Shown here piece by piece: positions 1-7,114 of a DNA stretch of 41,992 nt (the first letter of the stretch is position 1; every line of letters starts with the position of its first letter). Source of the stretch: Nitrosomonadales bacterium (GTDB lineage: Bacteria > Pseudomonadota > Gammaproteobacteria > Burkholderiales > Gallionellaceae). Both the position numbers and the translations under genes were made by a program. The notes beneath the pieces are model-generated. The model saw only the letters and a list, made by a program, of their open reading frames with translations, was not told the origin of the DNA and ran no database searches. The DNA lies in NCBI GenBank assembly GCA_016199835.1, contig JACQFX010000028.1:1-41992 (forward strand), written 5' to 3'.

Positions 1-74
1 ACTCGGCGCTTGACGACAAAACGCCGGATGAGTTCTACTACGACAACCTGCCTGCAATGCAAAAAGCAGCGTAG
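1..74 (+). CDS. IS3-family transposase OrfB, C-terminal fragment
   Basis: The window opens inside a reading frame that gives SALDDKTPDEFYYDNLP and then MQKAA before a TAG stop at 72-74. The pattern 'hydrophobic-xx-KTPDE-x-Y/F' near the C-terminus is typical of the DDE integrase-core transposase (OrfB) of IS3-family insertion sequences, which cuts and joins the element ends. Only about 24 codons are visible, so the catalytic DDE residues lie outside the window and it cannot be told whether the full gene is intact. It is followed by sequence resembling an IS3-type right end. Family assignment is fairly safe, the subgroup is not. Confidence 0.7.
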   Translation, partial: SALDDKTPDEFYYDNLPAMQKAA

Positions 75-140
75 GGATTAACCGCAAGGCGTCCACTTAA
101 AAAATGGAAAATACTGTCCAACCAAGCGGAGCCACTTCTG
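1..140 (+). mobile_element. Right end of an IS3-family insertion sequence
   Basis: Downstream of the transposase stop the sequence contains TCCACTT followed by ACTGTCC and GAGCCACTTCT (to about 140). This resembles the terminal non-coding segment I associate with some IS3-family elements. The outer boundary is estimated from that resemblance. No matching left end or target duplication can be seen because the element begins before the window. Confidence 0.5.
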
Positions 141-192
141 GGGCAGCGGTACTCGGGGATGGGTCAGCGGGGAATAAGTGGAGAGGTGCGTA

Positions 193-339
193 ATGTTTGA
201 TGACGGCTCGTTCAGTTCCACATCGTTCAGTGTCGGGTCTTGGGCATTAAGCGTAGTAGCTGCGGTAACTCGGATAGTTAAGATCGCGTTCGCATATTCC
301 GCCCGAGCAATGGAGTTTTCGTTTAGGGTGCGAAAATGA
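193..339 (+). CDS. Small phage-like protein, 48 aa
   Basis: ATG at 193 is preceded by the strong ribosome site GGAGAGG at 180-186 with 6-nt spacing. The product begins MFDDGSFSSTSFSVG, a Ser/Phe-rich start of the kind seen in small phage structural-region proteins, and ends with a basic segment. The TGA stop (337-339) overlaps the ATG of the next ORF in an ATGA arrangement, so the two are probably translationally coupled. The function is not recognised. The overlapping mini-gene layout is what suggests a prophage remnant. Confidence 0.5.
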   Translation: MFDDGSFSSTSFSVGSWALSVVAAVTRIVKIAFAYSARAMEFSFRVRK

Positions 340-467
340 TCACTCTAGTGGGCACCAGGAAATTGAGATTCTTGCAGGCCAAGAGAGTGTGTAGTTTTTC
401 CAGGCTTGCGCGATCAGCCGCCTATCAGCAGCAGGCTCGCTCAATGCAATTCAAGAGGGTTATGTAA
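336..467 (+). CDS. Small basic hypothetical protein, 43 aa
   Basis: ATG at 336 overlaps the previous stop (ATGA) and has AGGG at 325-328 as ribosome site, 7 nt away. The product is short and rich in Arg, Lys and Gln, with no recognisable domain. Its TAA stop at 465-467 shares a base with the ATG of the next ORF (TAATG). Reality is supported by the SD sequence and by the tight overlap on both sides. Function is unknown, and it could be a leader that couples translation of its neighbours. Confidence 0.45.
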   Translation: MITLVGTRKLRFLQAKRVCSFSRLARSAAYQQQARSMQFKRVM

Positions 468-751
468 TGGATATAGTCAATGAAAAAACCAGCGCCTACA
501 TCACGGTGTCTTTCCTGGACAAGAACGGTGCGCCAGCGGTGCCGACATCCATCACTTATAGTACGCGCTGCCTATCTACCGGCGCTCAAATAAAAAACGC
601 CATCAACGTGACTCCGGCTGCCTCCATCCAGATCACCCTGGATGCTCTCGATAACGCAATCCAGGCGGCGCAGAATCCGTCCGAGCTGAAGCTGCTGACT
701 GGTTGGGATTTAACTGAAAAAGAGGAGTGGCCAACAACAACGGCCAGCTGA
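467..751 (+). CDS. Phage-associated beta-sandwich-like protein, C-terminus altered
   Basis: This 94-aa product begins MDIVNEKTSAYITVSFLD and continues through LDALDNAIQ to a SELKLL motif. It resembles a family of small phage or prophage proteins of about 100-110 aa, presumed Ig-like, found among head-tail genes. A ribosome site GAGGG lies at 455-459. Members as I recall them continue after the 'LLT' motif with a strand such as VTATYG and a final YxYxVxNL. Here the tail is instead GWDLTEKEEWPTTTAS, so the 3' end appears to have been replaced or frameshifted near position 700. It is probably a decayed prophage gene. Family resemblance is from memory. Confidence 0.6.
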   Translation: MDIVNEKTSAYITVSFLDKNGAPAVPTSITYSTRCLSTGAQIKNAINVTPAASIQITLDALDNAIQAAQNPSELKLLTGWDLTEKEEWPTTTAS

Positions 752-880
752 TTGAGAGCCGTTAACTGATGCGGAGTGGGGTTAACGGTATGTTCGGGGT
801 TGGACGTTAAAATTGCCTTTACACTGTGCCAAATACTTCGCAAATCAGTGCCAAATTGCGCGCGCGCTTACAACAAGATG
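752..880. other. Non-coding stretch between phage remnant and tRNA-Lys terminator
   Basis: No gene is supported here. It contains a perfect 8-bp inverted repeat, CCGTTAAC at 759-766 and GTTAACGG at 781-788, with no T-tract on either side, so it is not a convincing terminator. The following sequence includes an alternating GC run near 857-867. A minus-strand open frame across 586-843 is judged a shadow. Confidence 0.4.
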
Positions 881-912
881 AAAAACAAAAAGGTTAGCGG
901 AGTACGCTAACC
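881..912 (-). terminator. Rho-independent terminator of tRNA-Lys
   Basis: The arms GGTTAGCG (892-899) and CGCTAACC (905-912) form an 8-bp stem with a 5-nt loop. Read on the minus strand it is followed by TTTTTGTTTTT (891 down to 881), directly downstream of the tRNA-Lys 3' end. On the plus strand the stem is followed by ATATGTTTTTT, so it may also stop transcripts arriving from the phage remnant. Confidence 0.85.
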
Positions 913-922
913 ATATGTTTTT

Positions 923-998
923 TGGTAGGACGTGCCAGATTCGAACTGGCGACCAACGGATTAAAAGTCCGCTGCTCTACCGGCTGAGCTAACGTCCC
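923..998 (-). tRNA. tRNA-Lys (anticodon TTT)
   Basis: The minus strand reads GGGACGTTAGCTCAGCCGG, with the anticodon loop carrying TTT in CTTTTAA, a canonical GTTCGAATC T-arm and an encoded CCA end (923-925). The acceptor stem pairs GGGACGT with ACGTCCT, with one G-U at the first position. It is 76 nt long. The 3' end faces the phage/IS remnant, which fits use of this tRNA as an integration site. Confidence 0.97.
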
Positions 999-1020
999 AC
1001 ATTCCTAAAAGGAAGGGCGC

Positions 1021-1048
1021 ATTATACGGATTTACCTTGCAGTGTCAA
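1021..1048 (-). promoter_or_regulatory. Sigma70 promoter of tRNA-Lys
   Basis: On the minus strand TTGACA (1043-1048) and TATAAT (1021-1026) are separated by 16 nt, both perfect consensus hexamers. The -10 is followed by GCGCCC, a GC-rich discriminator of the type linked to stringent control of stable-RNA genes. The tRNA starts about 22 nt downstream of the -10. Confidence 0.88.
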
Positions 1049-1062
1049 CGCAATGGGGCGTC

Positions 1063-1737
1063 TTAGAGGCAGCGATAGTGCGTGGGATCAGCCAGCCCTG
1101 CGGCCTCAAAGCCTGCACGTCGCAGGCGGCATGAATCGCACACACCGCAGGCCCGGCCTTCTTCATCGGCTTGATAACAGGATACCGTCGAGCCGTAATC
1201 CACACCGAGTTGCACGCCGAGTTTGACGATGTCCGCCTTGGACAGATGCAGCAAGGGGGCATGCAGCGTAAGGCGCTTGCCTTCGACCGCCGCCTTGGTG
1301 GCAAGATTGGCCATCTGCTCGTATGCAGCGATGAATTCCGGACGGCAATCAGGATAGCCTGAGTAGTCCACCGCGTTCACGCCGATGAAAATATCCTGCG
1401 CATGCAGCACCTCCGCCCAGGCCAGCGCCAGCGACAGCATGATGGTGTTGCGCGCGGGAACATAGGTGAGCGGAATACCCTCGCCCGGCTGCTGCGGCAC
1501 GGCAATATCGGGATCGGTGAGTGCGGACCCGCCGAAGGCCGTGAGATCAATGTGGATCACGCGGTGCTCGAGCGCCCCCAGCTCGCGCGCGACACGCTGT
1601 GCCGCTGCCAGTTCGGCATGGTGGCGCTGGCCGTAATCCACACTCAAGGCATGGCAGACATAGCCTTGGCTGCGCGCCAGCGCCAGTACCGTCGCGGAAT
1701 CCAGTCCGCCGGATAACAGAACTACTGCATTCTTCAT
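1063..1737 (-). CDS. queC: 7-cyano-7-deazaguanine synthase QueC
   Basis: QueC converts 7-carboxy-7-deazaguanine (CDG) to preQ0 using ATP and ammonia, in the queuosine tRNA-modification pathway. The N-terminus [18 protein letters not shown] holds the SGGxDS PP-loop that binds ATP. The C-terminal zinc ligands are seen in SCYQ and CGVCDSC. The chosen start is the ATG at 1737, giving 224 aa. An upstream in-frame start would add residues the family does not have. The ATG overlaps the queE stop (ATGA), so it is the coupled last gene of this array, with CDG production directly upstream. QueD and QueF are not in the window. Confidence 0.95.
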   Translation of the reverse strand: MKNAVVLLSGGLDSATVLALARSQGYVCHALSVDYGQRHHAELAAAQRVARELGALEHRVIHIDLTAFGGSALTDPDIAVPQQPGEGIPLTYVPARNTIMLSLALAWAEVLHAQDIFIGVNAVDYSGYPDCRPEFIAAYEQMANLATKAAVEGKRLTLHAPLLHLSKADIVKLGVQLGVDYGSTVSCYQADEEGRACGVCDSCRLRRAGFEAAGLADPTHYRCL

Positions 1738-2390
1738 TTTCCGCGCTGCTCGCCCCATAACAATTTATGCAACTGCACTTGCATGCGCACCGGCAAATGA
1801 TCGCGCAATATCCAGTCCGCCAGATCCGTCGGCGACAATTTCCCCTGTACGGGGGCAAATAACACGGCGCATTTTTTATCCAGCGCGTGCTCGCTCATCA
1901 CTTGTTTTGCCCAGACGTAATCTGCCTCATCGCACAGCACGAATTTTATTTCGTCGTGCGCATTCAGCACAGCAAGATTGCCCCACAGATTTTTTTCCAT
2001 CTCGCCGGACGCAGGCGTCTTGATGTCCAGCACTTTCATCACGTGCGCGTCCACCCCGCTCACGTCCAGCGCGCCGCCGGTTTCCAGCGACACCTCGTAA
2101 CCCGCATCGCACAAGGCTTGCAGCAGGAGCAGGCAGTCTTTCTGCGCCAGCGGTTCGCCGCCGGTGACGGTCACGTAGTGTGCGCGATGGCGCGCGACTT
2201 CAGCAAGTATTTCAGGAAGCGTCATGTTCTGCCCGCCGCTGAAAGCGTAAGCGGTGTCGCAATAGGTGCAGCGCAGCGGGCAGCCGGTCAGGCGTATGAA
2301 TACCGTAGGCAAACCGACGCGGCTGGTCTCACCTTGCAGGGAATAAAATATTTCGCTGATGCGCAGCGCGCCAACTGACTCGTCATGCAT
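1734..2390 (-). CDS. queE: 7-carboxy-7-deazaguanine synthase QueE
   Basis: QueE is a radical SAM enzyme that contracts 6-carboxy-tetrahydropterin to 7-carboxy-7-deazaguanine for queuosine synthesis. The cluster motif is [12 protein letters not shown] near residue 37, the CxxxCxxC that holds the 4Fe-4S cluster, followed by VTGGEPL, the SAM-binding GGE segment. At 218 aa it has the expected length. The ATG at 2390 has no clear ribosome site and lies 9 nt after the cpoB stop, so translation may depend on cpoB. It overlaps queC by 4 nt. Confidence 0.94.
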   Translation of the reverse strand: MHDESVGALRISEIFYSLQGETSRVGLPTVFIRLTGCPLRCTYCDTAYAFSGGQNMTLPEILAEVARHRAHYVTVTGGEPLAQKDCLLLLQALCDAGYEVSLETGGALDVSGVDAHVMKVLDIKTPASGEMEKNLWGNLAVLNAHDEIKFVLCDEADYVWAKQVMSEHALDKKCAVLFAPVQGKLSPTDLADWILRDHLPVRMQVQLHKLLWGEQRGK

Positions 2391-2399
2391 ATAGCACTA

Positions 2400-3236
2400 C
2401 TACTGGGGAGTAGCCAGACGCTTCCTGGCTTCGGCGGCCGCTTCGCTGCCGGGGTATTTGGCGATGATCTTGTTGAGGGTCTTCCTGGCTGTATTCACCG
2501 CCTTGAGTTCCTGCTGGCAATTCGCAACCCCCAGCATCGCATCGGGCGCTCTGGGGCTGAATGCATACTTGTCCGCCAGCAGTTGATAAGCAGGCAGCGC
2601 GCTCTGGTAATCCTTCAATGCAAAGTAAGCGCTGCCCATTTCATAACTGGCATTGGGCGCATATACCGAGTCGGGAAATTTTTTCAGGAATTCCTGCAAT
2701 GCCGCGACGGCCTCCTGATGTTTGCCTGCCTTGAACAGGCCGTGTGCCGCTTCATACGCGCGGTTTTCCATTACGACTTCATCTTCCACAGCCGGGGCGC
2801 TGACGACATCGGAAACTTTATCCATCTTGGGCGCGGGTGCCGCTGGGGCCGCCGCTTCTGCCGACTCGAAATGGCGCAAACGCGTGTCCAGATCTATGTA
2901 GAAATCCTTCTGCCGCTTTTCCGCATCCTGCAGATTGTGCACCAGCTCTTCATTCTGGCCGCGCAGATTGCGCAACTCCGCATTCTGCGCATCGATCTGC
3001 GATTGCAGGTCGAGCAGCGTGTGTGTCTGCTGCTTGTCGGTTTCTGTCTGCTGCTGATTGAGGTCTAGCTGCTGCCGATTAATCTCGGCCTGTTGCTTGC
3101 CGGCTTCTTCCAGGCTGGAAACGCGCGCTCCGACTTGCTGGACTTGTTGACGTGCCTCGTCGTCGCTGAACAGGCCTGCATGGGCCTGCCCCCCGGCGAC
3201 ACACATTCCCGCAAACAACAAGGCGCGCAGTTTCAC
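2400..3236 (-). CDS. cpoB: Cell division coordinator CpoB (YbgF), periplasmic TPR protein
   Basis: CpoB is a periplasmic protein that links peptidoglycan synthesis to Tol-Pal driven outer-membrane constriction. From a GTG at 3236 the product has a signal peptide (VKLRALLFAGMCVAGGQAHA) and a Gln-rich coiled coil (about residues 25-100). TPR-like helices follow, with motifs such as ALQEFLKKFPDSVYAPNASY and YPGSEAAAEARKRLA. The open frame extends upstream to 3392, but that part lies inside a palindromic repeat and pushes the signal peptide inward, so the GTG start is preferred. The SD is weak. It is the last tol-pal gene, separated from pal by the repeat. Confidence 0.85.
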   Translation of the reverse strand: MKLRALLFAGMCVAGGQAHAGLFSDDEARQQVQQVGARVSSLEEAGKQQAEINRQQLDLNQQQTETDKQQTHTLLDLQSQIDAQNAELRNLRGQNEELVHNLQDAEKRQKDFYIDLDTRLRHFESAEAAAPAAPAPKMDKVSDVVSAPAVEDEVVMENRAYEAAHGLFKAGKHQEAVAALQEFLKKFPDSVYAPNASYEMGSAYFALKDYQSALPAYQLLADKYAFSPRAPDAMLGVANCQQELKAVNTARKTLNKIIAKYPGSEAAAEARKRLATPQ

Positions 3237-3237
3237 A

Positions 3238-3299
3238 TTAACGTGAAACTCGCGTAGCGAGACTCTGTCCCCCTCGCCCTTCGGGAGAGGGATGGGGAG
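3238..3299 (-). repeat. Dispersed double-hairpin repeat, copy 1
   Basis: Read on the minus strand, it starts CTCCCCATCCCTCTCCCG, then GGCGAGGGGGACA, then CTCGCTACGCGAG and ends at TTAA. It contains two inverted repeats (CCCTC...GAGGG and CTCGC...GCGAG). It matches the plus strand at 9262-9326 almost base for base. It abuts the GTG start of cpoB and may separate its translation from pal. It resembles REP/MITE-like intergenic repeats. Confidence 0.8.
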
Positions 3300-3349
3300 A
3301 TGGGAACGGGCATCGCTATTTATCATCTGATGCAGTATTTCTATGTCCG

Positions 3350-3892
3350 TTACTGGCCGTAGTTCAGATCGGTGCGACGATTCTGCGCCCACGATGCTTC
3401 GTCATGCCCGGTCGCCCTGGATTTCTCTTCGCCATAACTGATCGCTTCAACCTGGCTGTCATTGACGCCACCCGCCTCCAGCATTTTCTTCACGCCATCG
3501 GCGCGGCGCTGCCCCAGCGCGAGGTTGTATTCGTCGCTGCCGCGCTCATCGCAATTACCTTCCAGACGCACTTTGCGAGCGGTATGACTGCTCAGGTACT
3601 GGGCGTGCGCCTCCACTATGGGCTTGTCGGCATCCTGCACGACAGACACATCAAACGGGTAATACACGCTGCGCTTTGCCAGTATGCTGTGCGGGTCATT
3701 CAAGGGATCGATCGCGATCACAGGAGCGGGCGCCGGGGCGGCGGGTACTGCGGGCGCGGGTGCAGGCACCACTTCTACAGCTTTAGGCGGCTCGACAATC
3801 GGAGCCGGCTGGTTTTCCACGACGGCAGGTTTCTGGCTGGCGCACGCGGCCAGCAAGCTCGTTAATAATGCACTGATCAAAAGTTTTTTCAT
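3350..3892 (-). CDS. pal: Peptidoglycan-associated lipoprotein Pal
   Basis: Pal is an outer-membrane lipoprotein that binds peptidoglycan and, with TolB, anchors the envelope during division. The start at 3892 gives MKKLLISALLTSLLAAC, a lipoprotein signal with lipobox LAAC. A Pro/Ala linker rich in PAPAP follows, then an OmpA-like domain with the diaminopimelate-binding pattern NCDERGSDEYNLALGQRRAD. Length is 180 aa, normal for the family. A 15-residue upstream extension is excluded because it would bury the lipobox. The tolB stop is 23 nt upstream. Confidence 0.95.
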   Translation of the reverse strand: MKKLLISALLTSLLAACASQKPAVVENQPAPIVEPPKAVEVVPAPAPAVPAAPAPAPVIAIDPLNDPHSILAKRSVYYPFDVSVVQDADKPIVEAHAQYLSSHTARKVRLEGNCDERGSDEYNLALGQRRADGVKKMLEAGGVNDSQVEAISYGEEKSRATGHDEASWAQNRRTDLNYGQ

Positions 3893-3915
3893 GACTGGTC
3901 CTTTTCTCAAGATTA

Positions 3916-5187
3916 TTATTTCAGGAAAGGTCCCCACGTCGGCTCGCGTATATCTCCGGCCTGTGGAAACATTTTTTGCTTGACCCTGCCATCGCTGGAC
4001 ACGGTGGCCAATATACCACGCCCCTGCGCCTCGGTGGCGAACAGGATCAGCTTGCCATTGGGTGCAAAGCTCGGCTTCTTTTCCCAGCCGCCGTTAGTCA
4101 GCAACTGCATTTGTCTGGTTTCAAAATCCTGCTCGGCAATGTAAAAACGTCCGCCTTCCAGATGCGCAAAAACGAAGCCCTTGCCGTCCGGACTGTAACG
4201 CGGCGAAAAGTTATTGCCCCTTTCGAAAGTCAGGCGCACCGCCGCGCCGCCATCCACGGACATGCGGTAGATTTGCGGGGAGCCGCCGCGATCCGAAGTG
4301 AACAGAAGGTATTGTCCATCCGGCGAAAAATTCGGCTCGGTATCTATCACGCCGCTGAAAGTGATGCGGCGCAAATCGCTGCCGTCCGGACGCACCAGAT
4401 AGATGTGCGAGCCGCCGTCGCGCGTCAGCACGATGGCAAGCTGCCTGCCATCCGGCGACCAGGCGGGTGCGCTGTTGCTGCCGCGAAAATCCGCCACGAG
4501 TTTGCGCTGATTGGTGAGCAGCGACTGCACATACACCGCCGCATGGCCATGCTCGAAACTCACGTAGGCGAGGTGGCTGCCGTCCGGCGACCAGGCGGGC
4601 GACATGATGGGTTCGTTAGCCGACAATATCGTTTGCTCGCCATAACCATCGCTGTCCGCCACCACCAGGCGGTGATTCTTCCCCTGCCGATTTACGTAGG
4701 CGATGCGCGTGCTGAACACGCCCGCATCGCCCGTCAGTTTCTCAAAGATCGCATCCGCGATGCGATGTGCGATAGCGCGCAACTGGTCGCTCCTGGCCGA
4801 CACGGCCTGACCGAGCAACTCCGTTTGCCTGACGGAATCCAGCAAGCGGAACTTGACCGCGACCCGCCCATTGCCCTGATCCTCGACGCTGCCTATGGCC
4901 AGCGCATCCGTCCCGGTCCAGTCGGCATACACCACATCGCGCGGCTCGTGTGGCGTCTTCCCCGCAGTAGATACCAGCCGGAACAATCCGCTGCGCACGA
5001 GATCGTCCGACACGATGCCGCTGATGTTTAGCGCCAGCTTCTCCTCGCCCGCGAACGGCACGATGGCGATCGGTATCTGATGCTCGCCCGCCCCGGTGAT
5101 TTCGATATTCAGAGCCGCGCGCGCAGGCAGTGCCGCGCCCAACAAAATCAGCAAACCAATAAAACGCAGCAACTTCGATCCTCTCAT
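3916..5187 (-). CDS. tolB: Tol-Pal system periplasmic protein TolB
   Basis: TolB is a periplasmic beta-propeller that binds Pal and is released by TolA energised by TolQR. It has a signal peptide (LLRFIGLLILLGAALPARA) and an N-terminal alpha/beta domain. Six propeller blades follow, marked by repeats such as SPAWSPDGSHLAYVS, APAWSPDGRQLAIVL, EPNFSPDGQYLLFTS and SPRYSPDGKGFVFAH. At 423 aa it is full length. It begins immediately after the tolA stop, so the genes are in one operon with coupled translation. Confidence 0.97.
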   Translation of the reverse strand: MRGSKLLRFIGLLILLGAALPARAALNIEITGAGEHQIPIAIVPFAGEEKLALNISGIVSDDLVRSGLFRLVSTAGKTPHEPRDVVYADWTGTDALAIGSVEDQGNGRVAVKFRLLDSVRQTELLGQAVSARSDQLRAIAHRIADAIFEKLTGDAGVFSTRIAYVNRQGKNHRLVVADSDGYGEQTILSANEPIMSPAWSPDGSHLAYVSFEHGHAAVYVQSLLTNQRKLVADFRGSNSAPAWSPDGRQLAIVLTRDGGSHIYLVRPDGSDLRRITFSGVIDTEPNFSPDGQYLLFTSDRGGSPQIYRMSVDGGAAVRLTFERGNNFSPRYSPDGKGFVFAHLEGGRFYIAEQDFETRQMQLLTNGGWEKKPSFAPNGKLILFATEAQGRGILATVSSDGRVKQKMFPQAGDIREPTWGPFLK

Positions 5188-5925
5188 TTACTCTTCCTTC
5201 GGCGTAAAGGTGAGATGCAATTCACGGAAATACTTGAATAGCGACACATCCTGCGGCAAGGGCAAAGGCTGCGCTTTCATGATGGCGCGCTCCACCGCCT
5301 CGTCATAAGCCGTACTTCCGCTCGACCGGGTTCGCCTGGCGCTCAATACCGAACCACCGGGCAACAGGGTCACATCGAACTCCACCTGCATACTATCCTG
5401 CACATCCGCAGGCATCACGATATTGCGTTTTATTTTGGCGCGGATCAAGCCGGTATATTTCCCGATTTCGCTGGTAATGGCGGCAGCCGCTGCCGCTTGT
5501 TGCGCGGCGCGCGCGCGCGCCTGTTCTGCTTGCGCGGCCTGTTGCGCCAGCGCCTTCTGGTCCACCTGCACTGGCTCAACCTGTTTCGGTTGGACTGGCT
5601 TGATCTCGACCGGCTTCCTGATTTCGACAGGTTTTATTTTCGGCTTATTTTTTTCCGTCAGTTCGATGTCCGCTTTCGGCGGTTCGACAGGTTTGAGTTG
5701 CTCAATCGGTTTGGGCGGCTCCACTGGCGGAGGCGCGATGCTGACAGGCGCGGGCTGCGGTTCAGGCAAGCTTTGCCAAATGTCCACCACCATGCCCTGC
5801 GGCGGCTCGGTGCGCCAGGTGACACCAAAATACAGCAACGCAAAAAACATGAGGTGCACGCCCAGCGCCAGCGCACCGGCAGGCAATCTGTAAGACTCGG
5901 AATACGAATAGGCAAGCGCGCTCAT
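5188..5925 (-). CDS. tolA: Tol-Pal system protein TolA (short form)
   Basis: TolA spans the periplasm and carries proton-motive energy from TolQR to TolB-Pal. It has one N-terminal membrane helix (GALALGVHLMFFALLYFGVTW, about residues 17-37). A Pro/Lys-rich linker with PPKPIEQLKPVEPPK repeats comes next, then an Ala/Gln coiled coil, then a TonB-like C-terminal domain with the MQVEFDVTLLPGGSVLSAR segment. At 245 aa it is much shorter than the enterobacterial protein because the helical domain II is reduced. All three domains are still present, so it looks functional. It overlaps tolR by 4 nt (ATGA). Confidence 0.94.
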   Translation of the reverse strand: MSALAYSYSESYRLPAGALALGVHLMFFALLYFGVTWRTEPPQGMVVDIWQSLPEPQPAPVSIAPPPVEPPKPIEQLKPVEPPKADIELTEKNKPKIKPVEIRKPVEIKPVQPKQVEPVQVDQKALAQQAAQAEQARARAAQQAAAAAAITSEIGKYTGLIRAKIKRNIVMPADVQDSMQVEFDVTLLPGGSVLSARRTRSSGSTAYDEAVERAIMKAQPLPLPQDVSLFKYFRELHLTFTPKEE

Positions 5926-6344
5926 TTGCCTTTGGTCTGCGCCAGCAATCCGACTTTCCTGATCTGCTGTTGCTGCAACATATCCATCACGTTGATCACT
6001 TCTTCGTAGCGCACGTTCTTGTCGGCGGAGATCACCACGGGCTGATTCGCATTCAACGCCTGCTTCGCACGAATGAGCGCGGCCAATTCCTCGCGTGATA
6101 CATCCTGCTCATTGTCTGCTGTACCAAGATCACGCAATGCCAGCGTGGCATCCTTTTTGAGGATGACTTCCAGCGGCGCCTGTGGCGGCACCAGCGACTT
6201 GCCCACGCTGGGCAAGTCTATCGTTCCCGGATTCATCAGCGGCGCAGTGATCATGAAAATCACCAGCAGCACCAGCATCACGTCGATGTACGGCACGACG
6301 TTGATCTGGCTCATCGGAGCTAATGGGGAGCGGCGGGAGCTCAT
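5922..6344 (-). CDS. tolR: Tol-Pal system protein TolR
   Basis: TolR is an inner-membrane protein of the ExbD family that forms the proton channel with TolQ and binds peptidoglycan. Its single membrane helix contains the essential Asp in VVPYIDVMLVLLVIFMITAP (about residues 16-35), and a periplasmic domain follows. The length of 140 aa is typical. The ATG at 6344 overlaps the stop of a small upstream ORF rather than of tolQ itself, an unusual spacing for a tolQR pair. Confidence 0.96.
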   Translation of the reverse strand: MSSRRSPLAPMSQINVVPYIDVMLVLLVIFMITAPLMNPGTIDLPSVGKSLVPPQAPLEVILKKDATLALRDLGTADNEQDVSREELAALIRAKQALNANQPVVISADKNVRYEEVINVMDMLQQQQIRKVGLLAQTKGK

Positions 6345-6409
6345 GACTGCACCTCCGACACGTTACTGGCATAGCCAGCCGATTGCGGGAGGAGGTGCAA
6401 TGCAGTCAT
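6341..6409 (-). CDS. 22-aa mini-ORF between tolQ and tolR
   Basis: From an ATG at 6409 a 22-codon frame runs to a TGA that overlaps the tolR ATG (ATGA). Its last residues SNVSEVQS match the end of TolQ (SNVLQRQS), and the DNA around both stops is similar, including the CAGTCATGA junction. The upstream GGGTGCGGGA is a weak ribosome site. It is probably a remnant of a short duplication of the tolQ 3' end that keeps tolR translation coupled. No function is claimed for the peptide. Confidence 0.4.
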   Translation of the reverse strand: MTALHLLPQSAGYASNVSEVQS

Positions 6410-6438
6410 TCCCGCACCCATCGCTATCGCGCACCGTG

Positions 6439-7113
6439 TCATGACTGCCTCTGCAACACGTTGGAAAACTCTTCCATGAAACTCTCGAAGCGCGACGACA
6501 GCCGCGTGACGTCATGCGCATAACGGTTGTACGCCACCACCGCCGGGATCGCGGCGAACAAGCCCATCGCGGTGGCGACCAGCGCCTCGGCGATGCCCGG
6601 CGCGACATGCGCCAGCGTCGCCTGCCCAACGTTGGACAGGCCGCGAAATGCATTCATGATGCCCCACACCGTGCCGAACAGGCCAACATAGGGACTCACC
6701 GAACCGACCGTCGCCAGAAAGGAAAGGTGCGATTCCAGATTATCCATCTCGCGCTGGTAGGTGGCGCGCATGGCGCGGCGCACGCTTTCCATCACCGCGA
6801 TGTTATCGGCGCCGGGTTTTCTTTTCTGTTTGGCGAACTCGGCGAACCCGGCGGAGAAAATGCGCGCCATGCATCCCGCCTCGCCACTGGCCACGGTACC
6901 GTTCTGATACAGCTTGCCCAGATCGGACTGGCTCCAGAATAACTCTTCAAATTCCTCGCTCAGCTTCTTTTCCGCCCGGATGGCAAACATCTTGAGGAAG
7001 ATGTACCACCACGACATCAGCGAAACCAGCAGCAGCAGCCCCATCACCAGCTGCACCAGCACACTGGCATGCGTGATCAGGTTGATAAAAGATAAATCCT
7101 GCAAGACTTCCAT
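6439..7113 (-). CDS. tolQ: Tol-Pal system protein TolQ
   Basis: TolQ is a MotA/ExbB-type inner-membrane proton channel subunit that powers TolA. The start chosen is the ATG at 7113 (MEVLQDLSFINLITHAS). An upstream in-frame start runs into ybgC and adds residues the family lacks. Three membrane helices are visible: ASVLVQLVMGLLLLVSLMSWWYIF, then two after the cytoplasmic loop, one of them containing ATVGSVSPYVGLFGTVWGIMNAF. Length is 224 aa. The start is 1 nt from the ybgC stop. Confidence 0.96.
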   Translation of the reverse strand: MEVLQDLSFINLITHASVLVQLVMGLLLLVSLMSWWYIFLKMFAIRAEKKLSEEFEELFWSQSDLGKLYQNGTVASGEAGCMARIFSAGFAEFAKQKRKPGADNIAVMESVRRAMRATYQREMDNLESHLSFLATVGSVSPYVGLFGTVWGIMNAFRGLSNVGQATLAHVAPGIAEALVATAMGLFAAIPAVVAYNRYAHDVTRLSSRFESFMEEFSNVLQRQS

Positions 7114-7114
7114 T

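Noticed and set aside
759-788. Inverted repeat CCGTTAAC...GTTAACGG as a terminator
   Set aside because: No T-run follows on either strand, and the loop is 14 nt. It could be a protein site, but nothing supports that.
586-843. An 85-codon minus-strand ORF opposite the phage-like gene
   Set aside because: It has no ribosome site and overlaps a better supported plus-strand ORF.
5188-5925. Short TolA (245 aa) as a possible truncation
   Set aside because: The membrane anchor, linker, coiled coil and C-terminal TonB-like domain are all present. Only the variable helical domain II is short, which is common outside enterobacteria.
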